From: Bacillota bacterium
Lineage (GTDB): Bacteria > Bacillota > Clostridia > Lachnospirales > Lachnospiraceae
Length of the DNA stretch: 64,000 bases
NCBI GenBank assembly: GCA_023407575.1
Contig: JAEYLX010000032.1
Coordinates: 62,001 to 126,000, forward strand
Direction of reading: 5' to 3'
Positions 51,481-60,446 of this stretch are shown in pieces. The notes beneath the pieces were generated by a model. The model saw only the letters and a list, made by a program, of their open reading frames with translations, was not told the DNA's origin and did not search any database. The stretch's first letter is position 1. Every line of letters begins with the position of its first letter. The position numbers were made by a program, and so were the translations under genes.

Positions 51481-51510
51481 TTATAACTTGAAAAGTTACT
51501 ACTAATAATA

Positions 51511-51550
51511 AAGAATCGGACATTCATTTTCAGGAATGTCCGATTTTCTT
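51511..51550. terminator. Bidirectional terminator between galM and upp
   Basis: AATCGGACATTC / GAATGTCCGATT 12-bp stem with an 8-nt loop, AAAG before and TTTTCTTT after. Confidence 0.85.
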
Positions 51551-51591
51551 TAACATGACAACTGAATCAGTCGTTCATCTTATCTTTTTAT

Positions 51592-52221
51592 TCATTTAGT
51601 TCCGTAGATTCTATCACCTGCATCACCTAAGCCAGGAAGGATATAACCTTTTTCATTTAATCTCTCATCAAGACTTCCAATGTAAACATCAACATCAGGA
51701 TGAGCCTTTGTAAATCTTTCCACACCCTCAGGTGCTGCGATTAGGCAAAGAAAATGAATTTTTGTAATACCTCTAGCTTTTAATAAAGTAATAGCAGCTG
51801 AAGCAGATCCACCGGTAGCAAGCATTGGATCAACAACATAAATCTCACGCTCATCTGCATCGGTTGGGAGTTTGCAAAAATATTCAACTGGTTCTAGAGT
51901 CTCTTCATTTCTATATAATCCAACATGTCCCACTTTTGCGCTAGGAATAAGGTTTAAGATACCATCTGCCATATGAAGACCTGCACGAAGAATAGGAACA
52001 ATACAGAGCTTTTTGCCAGCAATTTCTTTGGCAATAGTCTTCACAAGAGGAGTTTCGATCTCGATATCTGCAAGTTGAAGATTTCTTGTAGCTTCATAGC
52101 AGATAAGCATTGCAACTTCGGATACTAAATCTCTAAATTCCTTCGTTGATGTTGTCTTACGTCTCATAATACCTAACTTGTGCTGAATTAACGGATGGTC
52201 CATGATAGTAACGTTTGCCAT
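51592..52221 (-). CDS. upp: Uracil phosphoribosyltransferase
   Basis: 209-residue salvage enzyme that makes UMP from uracil and PRPP. The PRPP motif is VVDPMLATGGSA, and the uracil-binding end is GYILPGLGDAGDRIYGTK. The N-terminal block IQHKLGIMRRKTTSTKEFR is typical. It starts behind CAGGAGGTATAATA. It is monocistronic and convergent with galM. The family and role are certain. Confidence 0.95.
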   Translation of the reverse strand: MANVTIMDHPLIQHKLGIMRRKTTSTKEFRDLVSEVAMLICYEATRNLQLADIEIETPLVKTIAKEIAGKKLCIVPILRAGLHMADGILNLIPSAKVGHVGLYRNEETLEPVEYFCKLPTDADEREIYVVDPMLATGGSASAAITLLKARGITKIHFLCLIAAPEGVERFTKAHPDVDVYIGSLDERLNEKGYILPGLGDAGDRIYGTK

Positions 52222-52262
52222 TATTATACCTCCTGAGTGTATTCTTTAAATTTCTACCGAAC

Positions 52263-52271
52263 ATTATAACA
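52263..52271 (-). promoter_or_regulatory. upp promoter (extended -10)
   Basis: TGTTATAAT on the minus strand, about 42 bp before the start codon. The -35 is weak. Confidence 0.5.
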
Positions 52272-52534
52272 AAAAGTTGAGCTATAGGAAAGCTTTAATT
52301 TAACGAATTTTAAATATAAGGTATTATTTTCATTTTTTCTGTTGATTTATGTCCTAAGTTGTGTAAAACTTATCATATCCATCTTAGGTAGTAATCATGT
52401 AAACAGAATAATATGGCTTTATCAAAATACAAAAACTACCTGATTTAGGGTGAATAGCAACAAAAATATGAACAGACCATATATTAGAACATGAACGCAA
52501 TTTGTATTTTTGAACTTATTGATATAATTCATAT

Positions 52535-52690
52535 TTTTAGAAAAGCTAACGTGATGTATAGAAAAAAGCAAAAAAATAAGACAGATATAACTGTCCTGCT
52601 TCATCTCTACTTTGATATTAATTATTTTTCTCTTTATGAAAGAGGAGAAGCCCGGTAGAGGGGGGAGGGTAGCTGCCGGGCTTATTTTAT
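52535..52690 (+). ncRNA. Candidate small RNA in an 883-bp gene-poor gap
   Basis: The gap 52222-53104 has no convincing gene. An extended -10 (TGATATAAT, 52520-52528) is followed by small hairpins (GACAGATATAACTGTC, CTCTTTATGAAAGAG). A strong terminator-like stem then appears: AAGCCCGG/CCGGGCTT at 52648-52683 with a G-rich loop (GAGGGGGGAGGG), then ATTTTAT. This could be a transcript of about 150 nt with no gene. A 34-codon ORF (52554-52658, MYRKKQKN...) lies inside but lacks a good ribosome-binding site. The rest of the gap holds a weak hairpin at 52724-52751 and nothing else I can name. Confidence 0.3.
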
Positions 52691-53104
52691 GAAAAAAATT
52701 ATCTTATTAGCTTTTCAAGGTGTAGATAAGATTAAGTTTTATTACTTATCTTGATTATGATTATAAAAGACATATATGTTTATAGTATGGATATATTATG
52801 AACATTCTGTTAATAATTAAGGTCGATTTTGTGTCATAGAAGTAGGTCAATAATTTTGTGTAAAAAGCCATTTTTGTTAAATACCTTGAAGATTTATTAT
52901 ATTTAAAACGTTCTATTTAAAAAGATAGTTATTTTAACCATTGGTAACATCAATTGCAGAGGTTTATTTTCTGTCCTCGGCGAATAATAGTAGTATAGAT
53001 AGTTAAAAAGTATATTGCTACGGTCCAAATGTTAGTTTTGATTTAACTCTAATGGTTCCTTTAAATATAAGTAAACAGAATAAAGACTGGGAATAGGTGA
53101 TTCT

Positions 53105-53566
53105 ATGTCAAACGTATTTAAAAAATTAATTAGTAAAGAGCTGGGCGAAACAAATTATAAACGCTATTTTTCCTTTGTAAAAAAGAATGTAGAAGAAAAA
53201 GTAGGCAGCAGTAGTCAAACAGTTTTTAATGATATGTATGAAAAATTGAAATATAGGGATATTAAAGCGATTACAAAAATGCACCATAGATTAAATGATA
53301 CTATGTTATTGGCGTTTCGAATTAGCAGAAACTTTTTTCTGGCGTTCATATTTTATCTGGGGGCATGTATTTATTTAATTGCAAAGGATTTACAGCCGGA
53401 GCTTACCATAGTTGCACTAATATTGATGAGTGTATGCTTCGTATATAAAACCTACGAATTTGTAACAAATAAATTTTGTTATATTGATGCGCAAATTGTG
53501 TTAGTTTATAAAGCGGTATTAGATCGGATTATTGTAAATGAGAATAAAACAACACAACAGAAGTAA
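53105..53566 (+). CDS. Two-transmembrane-segment protein, unknown function
   Basis: 153-residue protein. An N-terminal charged region (1-70; lysine-rich, probably cytoplasmic) precedes two hydrophobic helices at about 78-94 (FFLAFIFYLGACIYLIA) and 100-117 (LTIVALILMSVCFVYKTY), then a polar tail. No known motif is seen. It begins at ATG after AATAGGTGATTCT and ends 56 bp before sdaAB on the same strand, so cotranscription is possible. I do not recognise the family; it could be a conserved Lachnospiraceae protein. Confidence 0.6.
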   Translation: MSNVFKKLISKELGETNYKRYFSFVKKNVEEKVGSSSQTVFNDMYEKLKYRDIKAITKMHHRLNDTMLLAFRISRNFFLAFIFYLGACIYLIAKDLQPELTIVALILMSVCFVYKTYEFVTNKFCYIDAQIVLVYKAVLDRIIVNENKTTQQK

Positions 53567-53622
53567 AAATGATAGTAATGAAATTTGAACAAAGGATATT
53601 AACTTTGGAAAGGGATTTTCTC

Positions 53623-54294
53623 ATGAACATTTTTGATATAATGGGACCAATCATGGTTGGACCATCAAGCTCACATACCGCGGGAGCAGTAAGAATTGGT
53701 TATACAGCTAGACAGATATTAAGGGAAGAAGTAAGCTATGCAGATATCTATTTGCATGGCTCTTTCTTAGCCACAGGTAAAGGACATGGAACAGATAAAG
53801 CACTTGTTGCTGGATTACTTGGTATGTTGCCTGATGACGAGAGAATTCCCTATAGCTACGAGGTGGCATCACAGCTAGGTATGAGATATCATTTTTCAGG
53901 TATTGAGCTTCGTAATGCTCATCCCAACTCAGTATTAATGAAATTACAGGGCAGGGATGGAGGAACAGTCGATATTCTTGCTTCCTCCATTGGTGGTGGA
54001 CAGATTTTAATAAATGAAATAGATGGTGTAGAAGCTGATATAAGTGCCAGTTATCCTACCTTAATTGTTCACAATGTAGATCAACCAGGGTTGGTGTCGC
54101 AGGTGACCTCTATCCTTGGGAAGAGAGAAGTGAATATCGGTACAATGCGTATTAATCGTGATAAACGAGGTGGACACGCTGTTATGATAATAGAATGTGA
54201 TCAAGAAGTACCGGAGGAAGCATTGGTTGAGCTGAAAGAGGCTAAGGGTATTACAAAGGTTACATATTTAAGTATTGTGAAGGTAACTAAGTAA
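53623..54294 (+). CDS. sdaAB: L-serine dehydratase, iron-sulfur-dependent, beta subunit
   Basis: 223-residue beta subunit of the two-subunit 4Fe-4S serine dehydratase (serine to pyruvate and ammonia). The N-terminal signature is FDIMGPIMVGPSSSHTAGAVRIG, and the C-terminal half is an ACT-like regulatory domain (LIVHNVDQPGLVSQVTSILG). ATG 53623 follows GGAAAGGGATTTTCTC; the frame is open from 53569 but that start lacks support. It pairs with the alpha subunit downstream, as usual in clostridia. Confidence 0.93.
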   Translation: MNIFDIMGPIMVGPSSSHTAGAVRIGYTARQILREEVSYADIYLHGSFLATGKGHGTDKALVAGLLGMLPDDERIPYSYEVASQLGMRYHFSGIELRNAHPNSVLMKLQGRDGGTVDILASSIGGGQILINEIDGVEADISASYPTLIVHNVDQPGLVSQVTSILGKREVNIGTMRINRDKRGGHAVMIIECDQEVPEEALVELKEAKGITKVTYLSIVKVTK

Positions 54295-54385
54295 CCAAGC
54301 TTTCGGTCTTAAAGTACAGTTAAAGGTATGCATTTTGACATGGGCTTTTGTAATGTATAATATCTGCTTAAAAGTGGAGGTAAGA

Positions 54386-55264
54386 ATGAGCTTTCGATCA
54401 ATAGAAGAAATAATCAATCAAGGTAATACAGCCAATCAATCTTTTTGGGAAACAATTCTGGCGGATGATATGGAGGAAAGGATGGTTACTGCGCAAGAGT
54501 CCTTTCAACAAATGAAGCAGCTATATCTGACTATGAAAGCCTCGGACAAAGCCTATGATAAGAATCTGAAATCTTCTAGTGGATTAGTTGGTGGCGATGG
54601 AGAAAAGATGAATCAGGCTGTTCGAGAGAATAAAGTAATTGGAGGACCATTCCTGGGGGACGTAATAGCAAAGGCTTTAAAAATGGGTGAGTCCAATGCC
54701 TGTATGAAAAAAATAGTTGCGGCACCTACAGCAGGAGCATGTGGGGTGTTGCCAGCGGTACTACTGACATACGAAGAAAAAAATGAAGTACCTCTTGAGC
54801 GAATGGTAGAAGCCATGTATGTCGCTTCTGGTGTGGGTGAGGTGATTGCAGCAAGAGCATTTATATCAGGAGCAGCAGGTGGCTGTCAGGCAGAAATTGG
54901 ATCTGCAAGTGCAATGGCAGCAGGCGCACTTGCTTACTTAAATGGAGGTAGTGCAGAAAGTATTGGTCATGCAGCAGCAATGTCACTAAAAAATTTGCTT
55001 GGGTTAGTATGTGATACTGTAGGTGGATTAGTCGAAGTCCCTTGTGTCAAACGTAATGTAGTAGGTGCTGTAAATGCAATAGCCTGTGCAGATATGGCTG
55101 TGGCAGGGATCTGTAGTAGGATACCAGTGGATGAGGTAATTGATGCTATGAGAGATATCGGGGAATCCTTACCAAGGACTTTACGTGAAACGGGTGAAGG
55201 CGGTCTTGGTGCTACACCAACAGGCCAGGAAATCATGGCTGCGATTATGAGTGAAAATGAATAA
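54386..55264 (+). CDS. sdaAA: L-serine dehydratase, iron-sulfur-dependent, alpha subunit
   Basis: 292-residue catalytic alpha subunit. Its cysteines for the 4Fe-4S cluster include those in APTAGACGVLPAV and in the KNLLGLVCDTVGGLVEVPCVKRN block. ATG 54386 follows AAGTGGAGGTAAG; the open frame extends upstream but only this start has a ribosome-binding site. It lies 91 bp after sdaAB and ends at a hairpin terminator. Together they form an oxygen-sensitive serine deaminase that feeds pyruvate. Confidence 0.93.
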   Translation: MSFRSIEEIINQGNTANQSFWETILADDMEERMVTAQESFQQMKQLYLTMKASDKAYDKNLKSSSGLVGGDGEKMNQAVRENKVIGGPFLGDVIAKALKMGESNACMKKIVAAPTAGACGVLPAVLLTYEEKNEVPLERMVEAMYVASGVGEVIAARAFISGAAGGCQAEIGSASAMAAGALAYLNGGSAESIGHAAAMSLKNLLGLVCDTVGGLVEVPCVKRNVVGAVNAIACADMAVAGICSRIPVDEVIDAMRDIGESLPRTLRETGEGGLGATPTGQEIMAAIMSENE

Positions 55265-55350
55265 AAATGATTTGTAGCTGTCAAGCATTAAATAATTAGA
55301 TAATCAAAGGTTTTTGAGCGTTATTCTAAATAGTTATAATGATTTTAGGT

Positions 55351-55405
55351 AAACAGGATATTTACATCACCGGTTAGAACAATGATGATGAGATATCCTG
55401 TTTTT
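55351..55405 (+). terminator. sdaAA terminator
   Basis: AAACAGGATAT / ATATCCTGTTT stem with a 31-nt loop and a T-run after it. Confidence 0.65.
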
Positions 55406-55501
55406 ATGACATGATTTACTAACATTAATTTAATGTTTAGAATAAGAAACGAGCAGTTCTTAATATACTATAGTAAGACAATATAATGATGTGGTGACGC
55501 T

Positions 55502-56323
55502 ATGGGATGGAAAGATAAGCTGGAAATTAACCCCGAACCTAGAAAGGATGAGGTAAAGTTATCCAGTGGAACAATGTTCGTAAAGATAGGAATTATTGTT
55601 CTAAGTATTATTGCAATTGTTGGATTTGGCATAAAGGTTATTCCAGGTGCGGTAACGGTATCAAAAATAAGTGGACGTAGTGATCTTCCCATTTATTGTG
55701 TAAATACAATAGATCAAAAAGTATCTTTAAGCTTCGATGCAGCCTGGGGAGATGACGATATTAATAAGATATTAGATATTTTACAAGAATATAAAATTAA
55801 GGCCACTTTCTTTATGACTGGGGAATGGGTGAGTCAATACCCCAAAGCAGTGAAGGCTATTGCAAAAGCTGGGCATGATCTAGGTAATCACAGCGAAAAT
55901 CATGAGCAAATGTCCCGGCTCTCTGATAAAGAATGCCTAAGTGAAATTATGCAGGTACATGATAAAGTAAAAGAACTAACTGGTATTCAGATGAATCTAT
56001 TTCGTGCACCTTATGGTGACTATAACAATACAGTGATGGAAACAGCCAGAGAATGCGGGTATCATACGATTCAGTGGAGCATTGACAGCTTGGATTGGAA
56101 GGATTATGGCGTAGATAGTATTCTTAATAGAGTGCTAAAGAATAAAGATTTGGAGAATGGATCGATTATCTTATTACACAGTGGTACGAAGTATACAGCG
56201 GATACCCTTGAGCTATTAATTGTAGGATTACAGGATCTGGGCTATGAGATTGTACCGGTATCGGAATTGATATATACTGGGAAATATGCGGTGGATCATA
56301 CTGGGAAGCAGTTTCAGAAGTGA
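55502..56323 (+). CDS. Membrane-anchored polysaccharide deacetylase (PdaB-like)
   Basis: 273-residue protein: one transmembrane anchor (about 26-47), then a NodB deacetylase domain. D79 in SFDAAWGDDD, H130/H134 in GNHSENH, the RAPYGDYN motif and the LLHSGTKYT end are the catalytic and metal residues. In Bacillus, PdaB acts on spore cortex peptidoglycan; by overall layout this protein is PdaB-like and fits a spore former. The ribosome-binding site (GTGGTGACG) is weak. It is monocistronic, and a strong stem follows. Confidence 0.82.
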   Translation: MGWKDKLEINPEPRKDEVKLSSGTMFVKIGIIVLSIIAIVGFGIKVIPGAVTVSKISGRSDLPIYCVNTIDQKVSLSFDAAWGDDDINKILDILQEYKIKATFFMTGEWVSQYPKAVKAIAKAGHDLGNHSENHEQMSRLSDKECLSEIMQVHDKVKELTGIQMNLFRAPYGDYNNTVMETARECGYHTIQWSIDSLDWKDYGVDSILNRVLKNKDLENGSIILLHSGTKYTADTLELLIVGLQDLGYEIVPVSELIYTGKYAVDHTGKQFQK

Positions 56324-56380
56324 TAAAAAAGCTATCATTGGTATCTTTATTCAGGTTAAATCTAAACTGATAATTTGTAA

Positions 56381-56422
56381 ACTGTAGGGGTGTGAAATTT
56401 ACTTATTTCACACCCCTACAGT
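56381..56422. terminator. Strong bidirectional stem between deacetylase and BceB-like gene
   Basis: 18-bp perfect stem ACTGTAGGGGTGTGAAAT / ATTTCACACCCCTACAGT with a 6-nt loop. The T-runs on both sides are weak. Confidence 0.65.
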
Positions 56423-56491
56423 AAGTTTCTATTGCTCTATCCTACTTTTACCTTTGGTTATTATATTTTTAAATTAGCTCTACTATACTTT

Positions 56492-58537
56492 TTATTTTGT
56501 TCCACTTACAATGGAATAGTAAGCATTGGAAGTAATACGATATACTAAAGAATAGAAAACGGCAAATATAACGACACTAATTCCAGCAGTTGTCAATAGT
56601 AATGGGAGATTTCTAAGGTTAAATAGCATCAATAATCGTCGTATCATTGGGAATGCAAAGGATAAATGCATAACCGCAGCCGCTAAAGGCATAAAAAATA
56701 CAGTTAACATTTGAGAATTTATATTTTTCTTTATATCCTTCTTTGACATACCAACTTTTTGCATGATATCAAATCTGGATTGATCCTCGAAGCCTTCTGA
56801 AATCTGCTTATAATAGATAATCAATACAGTGGCGAATATGAATACAATACTAAGCATAATTCCGATAAAGAAAAGTCCACCATAGGTACTGTAGAAATCA
56901 CTACGATTTTCTTCAATACTTTCAACAAAACTAGAATATATAAAACTTTCTGCGTTCTCTTCTATAGCAATATTACGAAATAATTCACTTATCTGGGTTT
57001 TCAAATCCATTTCTTTTGCAGCAGATTCTTCTGTGTTAAAGCTATAATACCAGTGAAGCCTTAACCTGTTATTGTTGTAATCGTCTTTTATATCAAGGAT
57101 ATTACTTAGATTATGTTCCAAATCAGGCAATACAACAATAACAGAGGGAATTACATTCATTGCCATATCACCACTTCCTACAAAATCATCTATTTTACCA
57201 GCAATTGCAAAGGTTGCACCGCTCTTTAGTGTAAAGGTATTGTAATTGTATTCCGTTCTTACCGTACCGAGGAGAATCTGGTCTGCTTCCAATACCTGGT
57301 TTTCTCCCATAACTCGGTTATAATCTTCTAAAGGTATAAAATATATCTGCCGTAACTCATCAAAATTCTCTGTATTAAACTCATTAGAATTTACTTCCAC
57401 ATCTAAAATTCCATCCATAATCGAACCTGTAATACTTGCTGTCCTATAATCTAATACATCAATTGGATTTACATGATTATCATTGATAAGTTGCTCTAGT
57501 TTTCCACGAAGGAAATCTATCTTGTCGTAGCTTAAATCCTCAATGGAATTAACTGCTATATCCGATGCAATATCCCGGGGGTAACGTTTATGAAGACTAT
57601 CTTCTGAACCAAAATACAGACATGCAGAACCTGTAATCATTACAAGTACCATTGTACCAAGAATACAGATGGAGGCTAAGCCGGCACCATTTCTCTTCAT
57701 ACGATAAACCATGGAAGATACGGATATAAAATGATTTGGGTTATAATAATATCCTTTGTTCTTCTGAAGAATACGGCAGAATAGTACGGAACCTGCAATA
57801 AAGATTAAATAGGTTCCTAGGATTACCATAACGACTGCTATAAAGAACCATATTAAAGCAGATAATGGAGATTCAATAGTAACTGCAATATAATAAGCGC
57901 CTCCTAATAATATAAAACCTAATACTCCAAAGATCCAATTTGCTTTTGGTGGTTTTTCACCAACATTTTCGCTATGTAGCAGTGCCACAGGATTAGCAAG
58001 ATGTACCTGGCGTAATCCATTTATTAATATAATGATAAATATAACGCAAAATAAAATAATACTCTGTGTTATAGCTTCTTTCGACACATAAAAATCATAA
58101 CTGATATCTCCGTAGATAATATTTACAAGTCCCAGTTCTGCAAATTTTGACAGAATAATGCCCATAATTAAGCCGATTGCCAGGGAAAATGCACCAATCA
58201 TAATAGTTTCCCATAAAAGAATACGCCCAATATTAAACTTACCCATACCAAGTATGTTATATAAACCAAATTCTTTCTTACGTCCCCGTAACAGAAAGGA
58301 ATTGGTGTAAAATAGAAAGATAACAGCAAAAATGCCTATAACCAAACTACCAAATCTCATAATTAGCTTAAGATCGGAACCTCCCCTCATCTGATTAAGA
58401 ATTGGAGTATAAGAAAGAAAAGAAATAATATAAAACATCATAACCATCCCTACGCAGGTTAAGATATAAGGAAAGTAGAGTTTTTTGTTTTTACAAACTC
58501 CAAGAATGGCTAATTTAGGATAAAAAGCAAACTTCAT
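56492..58537 (-). CDS. BceB-type ABC transporter permease (antimicrobial peptide sensing/resistance)
   Basis: 681-residue FtsX-like permease of the BceAB type: about ten transmembrane helices with a large extracellular domain (about 310-540) between TM7 and TM8. Opening MKFAFYPKLAILGVCKNKKLYFPY and RGRKKEFGLYNILGMGKFNI are family-like. Such transporters confer resistance to peptide antibiotics such as bacitracin and also act as sensors for the partner kinase. Its ATG overlaps the ATPase stop (TAATG). It is next to a two-component system in the same orientation, the typical Bce module. Confidence 0.88.
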   Translation of the reverse strand: MKFAFYPKLAILGVCKNKKLYFPYILTCVGMVMMFYIISFLSYTPILNQMRGGSDLKLIMRFGSLVIGIFAVIFLFYTNSFLLRGRKKEFGLYNILGMGKFNIGRILLWETIMIGAFSLAIGLIMGIILSKFAELGLVNIIYGDISYDFYVSKEAITQSIILFCVIFIIILINGLRQVHLANPVALLHSENVGEKPPKANWIFGVLGFILLGGAYYIAVTIESPLSALIWFFIAVVMVILGTYLIFIAGSVLFCRILQKNKGYYYNPNHFISVSSMVYRMKRNGAGLASICILGTMVLVMITGSACLYFGSEDSLHKRYPRDIASDIAVNSIEDLSYDKIDFLRGKLEQLINDNHVNPIDVLDYRTASITGSIMDGILDVEVNSNEFNTENFDELRQIYFIPLEDYNRVMGENQVLEADQILLGTVRTEYNYNTFTLKSGATFAIAGKIDDFVGSGDMAMNVIPSVIVVLPDLEHNLSNILDIKDDYNNNRLRLHWYYSFNTEESAAKEMDLKTQISELFRNIAIEENAESFIYSSFVESIEENRSDFYSTYGGLFFIGIMLSIVFIFATVLIIYYKQISEGFEDQSRFDIMQKVGMSKKDIKKNINSQMLTVFFMPLAAAVMHLSFAFPMIRRLLMLFNLRNLPLLLTTAGISVVIFAVFYSLVYRITSNAYYSIVSGTK

Positions 58538-59298
58538 TATTTTTCACCACCTGTCATAAGAATGGTCAGTGTATCTGTAATTTTTTGATACATTTGTTCA
58601 TTATTCGAATTACCACGATAGATTTGGTGAAATACTTCCCCGTCCTTTATAAACAATACACGATTGGCATGGCTTGCAGCTTTAACAGAATGAGTTACCA
58701 TAAGGATAGTCTGACCATTTTTATTAATCAAACTAAATAGCCTTAATAATTCATCGGTTGATTTAGAATCTAAGGCACCTGTTGGTTCATCAGCTAAAAT
58801 CAACTTAGGATTGGTAATTAAAGCACGTGCTACAGCTACTCTTTGCTTTTGCCCACCAGATACTTCGTAGGGATACTTTTTAAGTAAACTTGTAATTCCT
58901 AATTGTTCAGCAATAGGAAGCAAGCGTTTGTGCATTTCCTCATAGTTCTTATTCGCTAATACCAACGGTAAATATATATTATCTTCTAAGGAAAAGGTAT
59001 CTAAAAGATTAAAATCTTGAAATACGAATCCTAAATTATCTCTACGAAATGCGGATACCAAGGATTCTTTGATTTTAGTTAAATCTTTTCCATCCAAATT
59101 AACAATACCAGCGGTTGGTTTGTCAAGAGCAGCTAAAATATTAAGTAAAGTCGTCTTACCTGAACCGGATTCACCCATGATTGCTACATATTCACCTTGT
59201 TCAACACTAAAGGTAACATTTTTTAACGCTTCAACTTTATTTCCTCCAAAACGGGTGGTATATATCTTTTTTAGCCCATTCACTTCTAATATACTCAT
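58537..59298 (-). CDS. BceA-type ABC transporter ATPase
   Basis: 253-residue ABC ATPase of the MacB/BceA group. Walker A is GESGSGKTT, signature YEVSGGQKQRVAVARAL, Walker B LILADEPTGALDSK, H-loop VTHSV. ATG 59298 (MSILEVNG) follows GATGGAGGTTATT; an earlier ATG at 59331 is less likely. Translationally coupled to the permease. The regulation is probably by the BceRS pair upstream. Confidence 0.92.
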   Translation of the reverse strand: MSILEVNGLKKIYTTRFGGNKVEALKNVTFSVEQGEYVAIMGESGSGKTTLLNILAALDKPTAGIVNLDGKDLTKIKESLVSAFRRDNLGFVFQDFNLLDTFSLEDNIYLPLVLANKNYEEMHKRLLPIAEQLGITSLLKKYPYEVSGGQKQRVAVARALITNPKLILADEPTGALDSKSTDELLRLFSLINKNGQTILMVTHSVKAASHANRVLFIKDGEVFHQIYRGNSNNEQMYQKITDTLTILMTGGEK

Positions 59299-59359
59299 AA
59301 TAACCTCCATCAAAAAATGCTTTCTTTTCAATCTATCATCCTAGCTGATTTCTATAAGT

Positions 59360-59407
59360 ATTGTAACAAAAGAGAGAATTGTAACACCATCGAATCGGCT
59401 TACAATT
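59360..59407 (-). promoter_or_regulatory. Candidate BceR operator upstream of the ABC genes
   Basis: ATTGTAAC occurs twice 18 bp apart (59360-59367 and 59378-59385), and the second AATTGTA is part of an inverted pair with TACAATT (59401-59407). BceR-type regulators often bind TNACA-n-TGTAA-like sites. No clear -10 was assigned. Confidence 0.45.
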
Positions 59408-59439
59408 CCCCCTCTATTTCTTACATTTTTGTTAGATTC

Positions 59440-60429
59440 TTATTCATGCTCAATTTTTTCATGAGATAAATCAATCTGTACCAGAGTTCCTTCATCTAAG
59501 ACAGAATTGATATGAATTCGATGGCCAAGGTTTTTACATACTCGTTTACAAAGATATAATCCAATGCCACTAGCTTTCTTATCACTGCGACCATTAAAGC
59601 CTGTATAGCCTTTATCAAAAACACGGGGGATATCTTCTGGAGAGATTCCTATGCCAGTATCTTGAATACAGAGAAGTTTTGGTTCCTTCATAAATACAGT
59701 GACACTACCCGTTTGGGTATATTTTAAGGCATTCGATAACAATTGTTCTATAACAAAAGATAACCATTTTTCATCAGTTATAACCACTGTATTTAAAGGT
59801 TCGTAAATAAGCTGTATTTTACGATTAATGAACTCACCTGCAAATTTTTTTACAGCTTCTTTTACTATCTGATCTAAGTCATATTCACGAAAGATATAAT
59901 CAGTTGTATCTGACCCCAATCTAAGAAACATGAGTACCATGTCTACATATTGCTCAATCCGAGTCATATCCAGAGATATTTTTCGAGATAAGCTACTATC
60001 CTCGTTTTGCAACCAAAGTCTTATGGAGGAAATCGGTGTTTTTATCTGATGAGCCCATACGGTATAGTATTCTATCATATCAAAATAGCGAAGGTTCATG
60101 TTATCCTCAAATTGTTTCTTTTCTTCCCAAAGCAAATGAAGGATACGTTGATAATTCTCATCCGTTATGCTCTTTGCCGGAGGCAGTAAGTTCATGGTTA
60201 CATCGGACAACTTCTTAATTTCCTGCAATTGATGATAAACCAGCCGACTTCTATAAAAATCATATAAAAAATATACCAATGCTAACAGAATACATAGAGT
60301 AGTTGGATAAATTACTGCTTTAAGGGGCAGGTGATATAAGAAAAAGGAGGTACCAAAAATGATTGCAGATATAAAATAGATAATGATAATTTCCCTCTTA
60401 TGCTTTAAATAGGTTAAAAAAAAGCTCAT
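59440..60429 (-). CDS. BceS-type intramembrane-sensing histidine kinase
   Basis: 329-residue kinase with two N-terminal helices (about 13-33 and 38-57) and almost no extracellular loop, the hallmark of intramembrane-sensing kinases that read the transporter. The phospho-acceptor is H127 in VWAHQIKTPIS, then SNALKYT (N-box), QDTGIGIS and GIGLYLCKRV. It lies 17 bp after the response regulator gene and 140 bp before the ABC genes. It probably senses peptide antibiotic flux through BceAB. Confidence 0.9.
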   Translation of the reverse strand: MSFFLTYLKHKREIIIIYFISAIIFGTSFFLYHLPLKAVIYPTTLCILLALVYFLYDFYRSRLVYHQLQEIKKLSDVTMNLLPPAKSITDENYQRILHLLWEEKKQFEDNMNLRYFDMIEYYTVWAHQIKTPISSIRLWLQNEDSSLSRKISLDMTRIEQYVDMVLMFLRLGSDTTDYIFREYDLDQIVKEAVKKFAGEFINRKIQLIYEPLNTVVITDEKWLSFVIEQLLSNALKYTQTGSVTVFMKEPKLLCIQDTGIGISPEDIPRVFDKGYTGFNGRSDKKASGIGLYLCKRVCKNLGHRIHINSVLDEGTLVQIDLSHEKIEHE

Positions 60430-60446
60430 CCCTATGTCCTTTCCAG

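Noticed and set aside
52422..52604. 60-codon minus-strand hydrophobic ORF
   Set aside because: It is AT-rich, low in complexity, lacks a ribosome-binding site and overlaps the candidate small RNA on the opposite strand.
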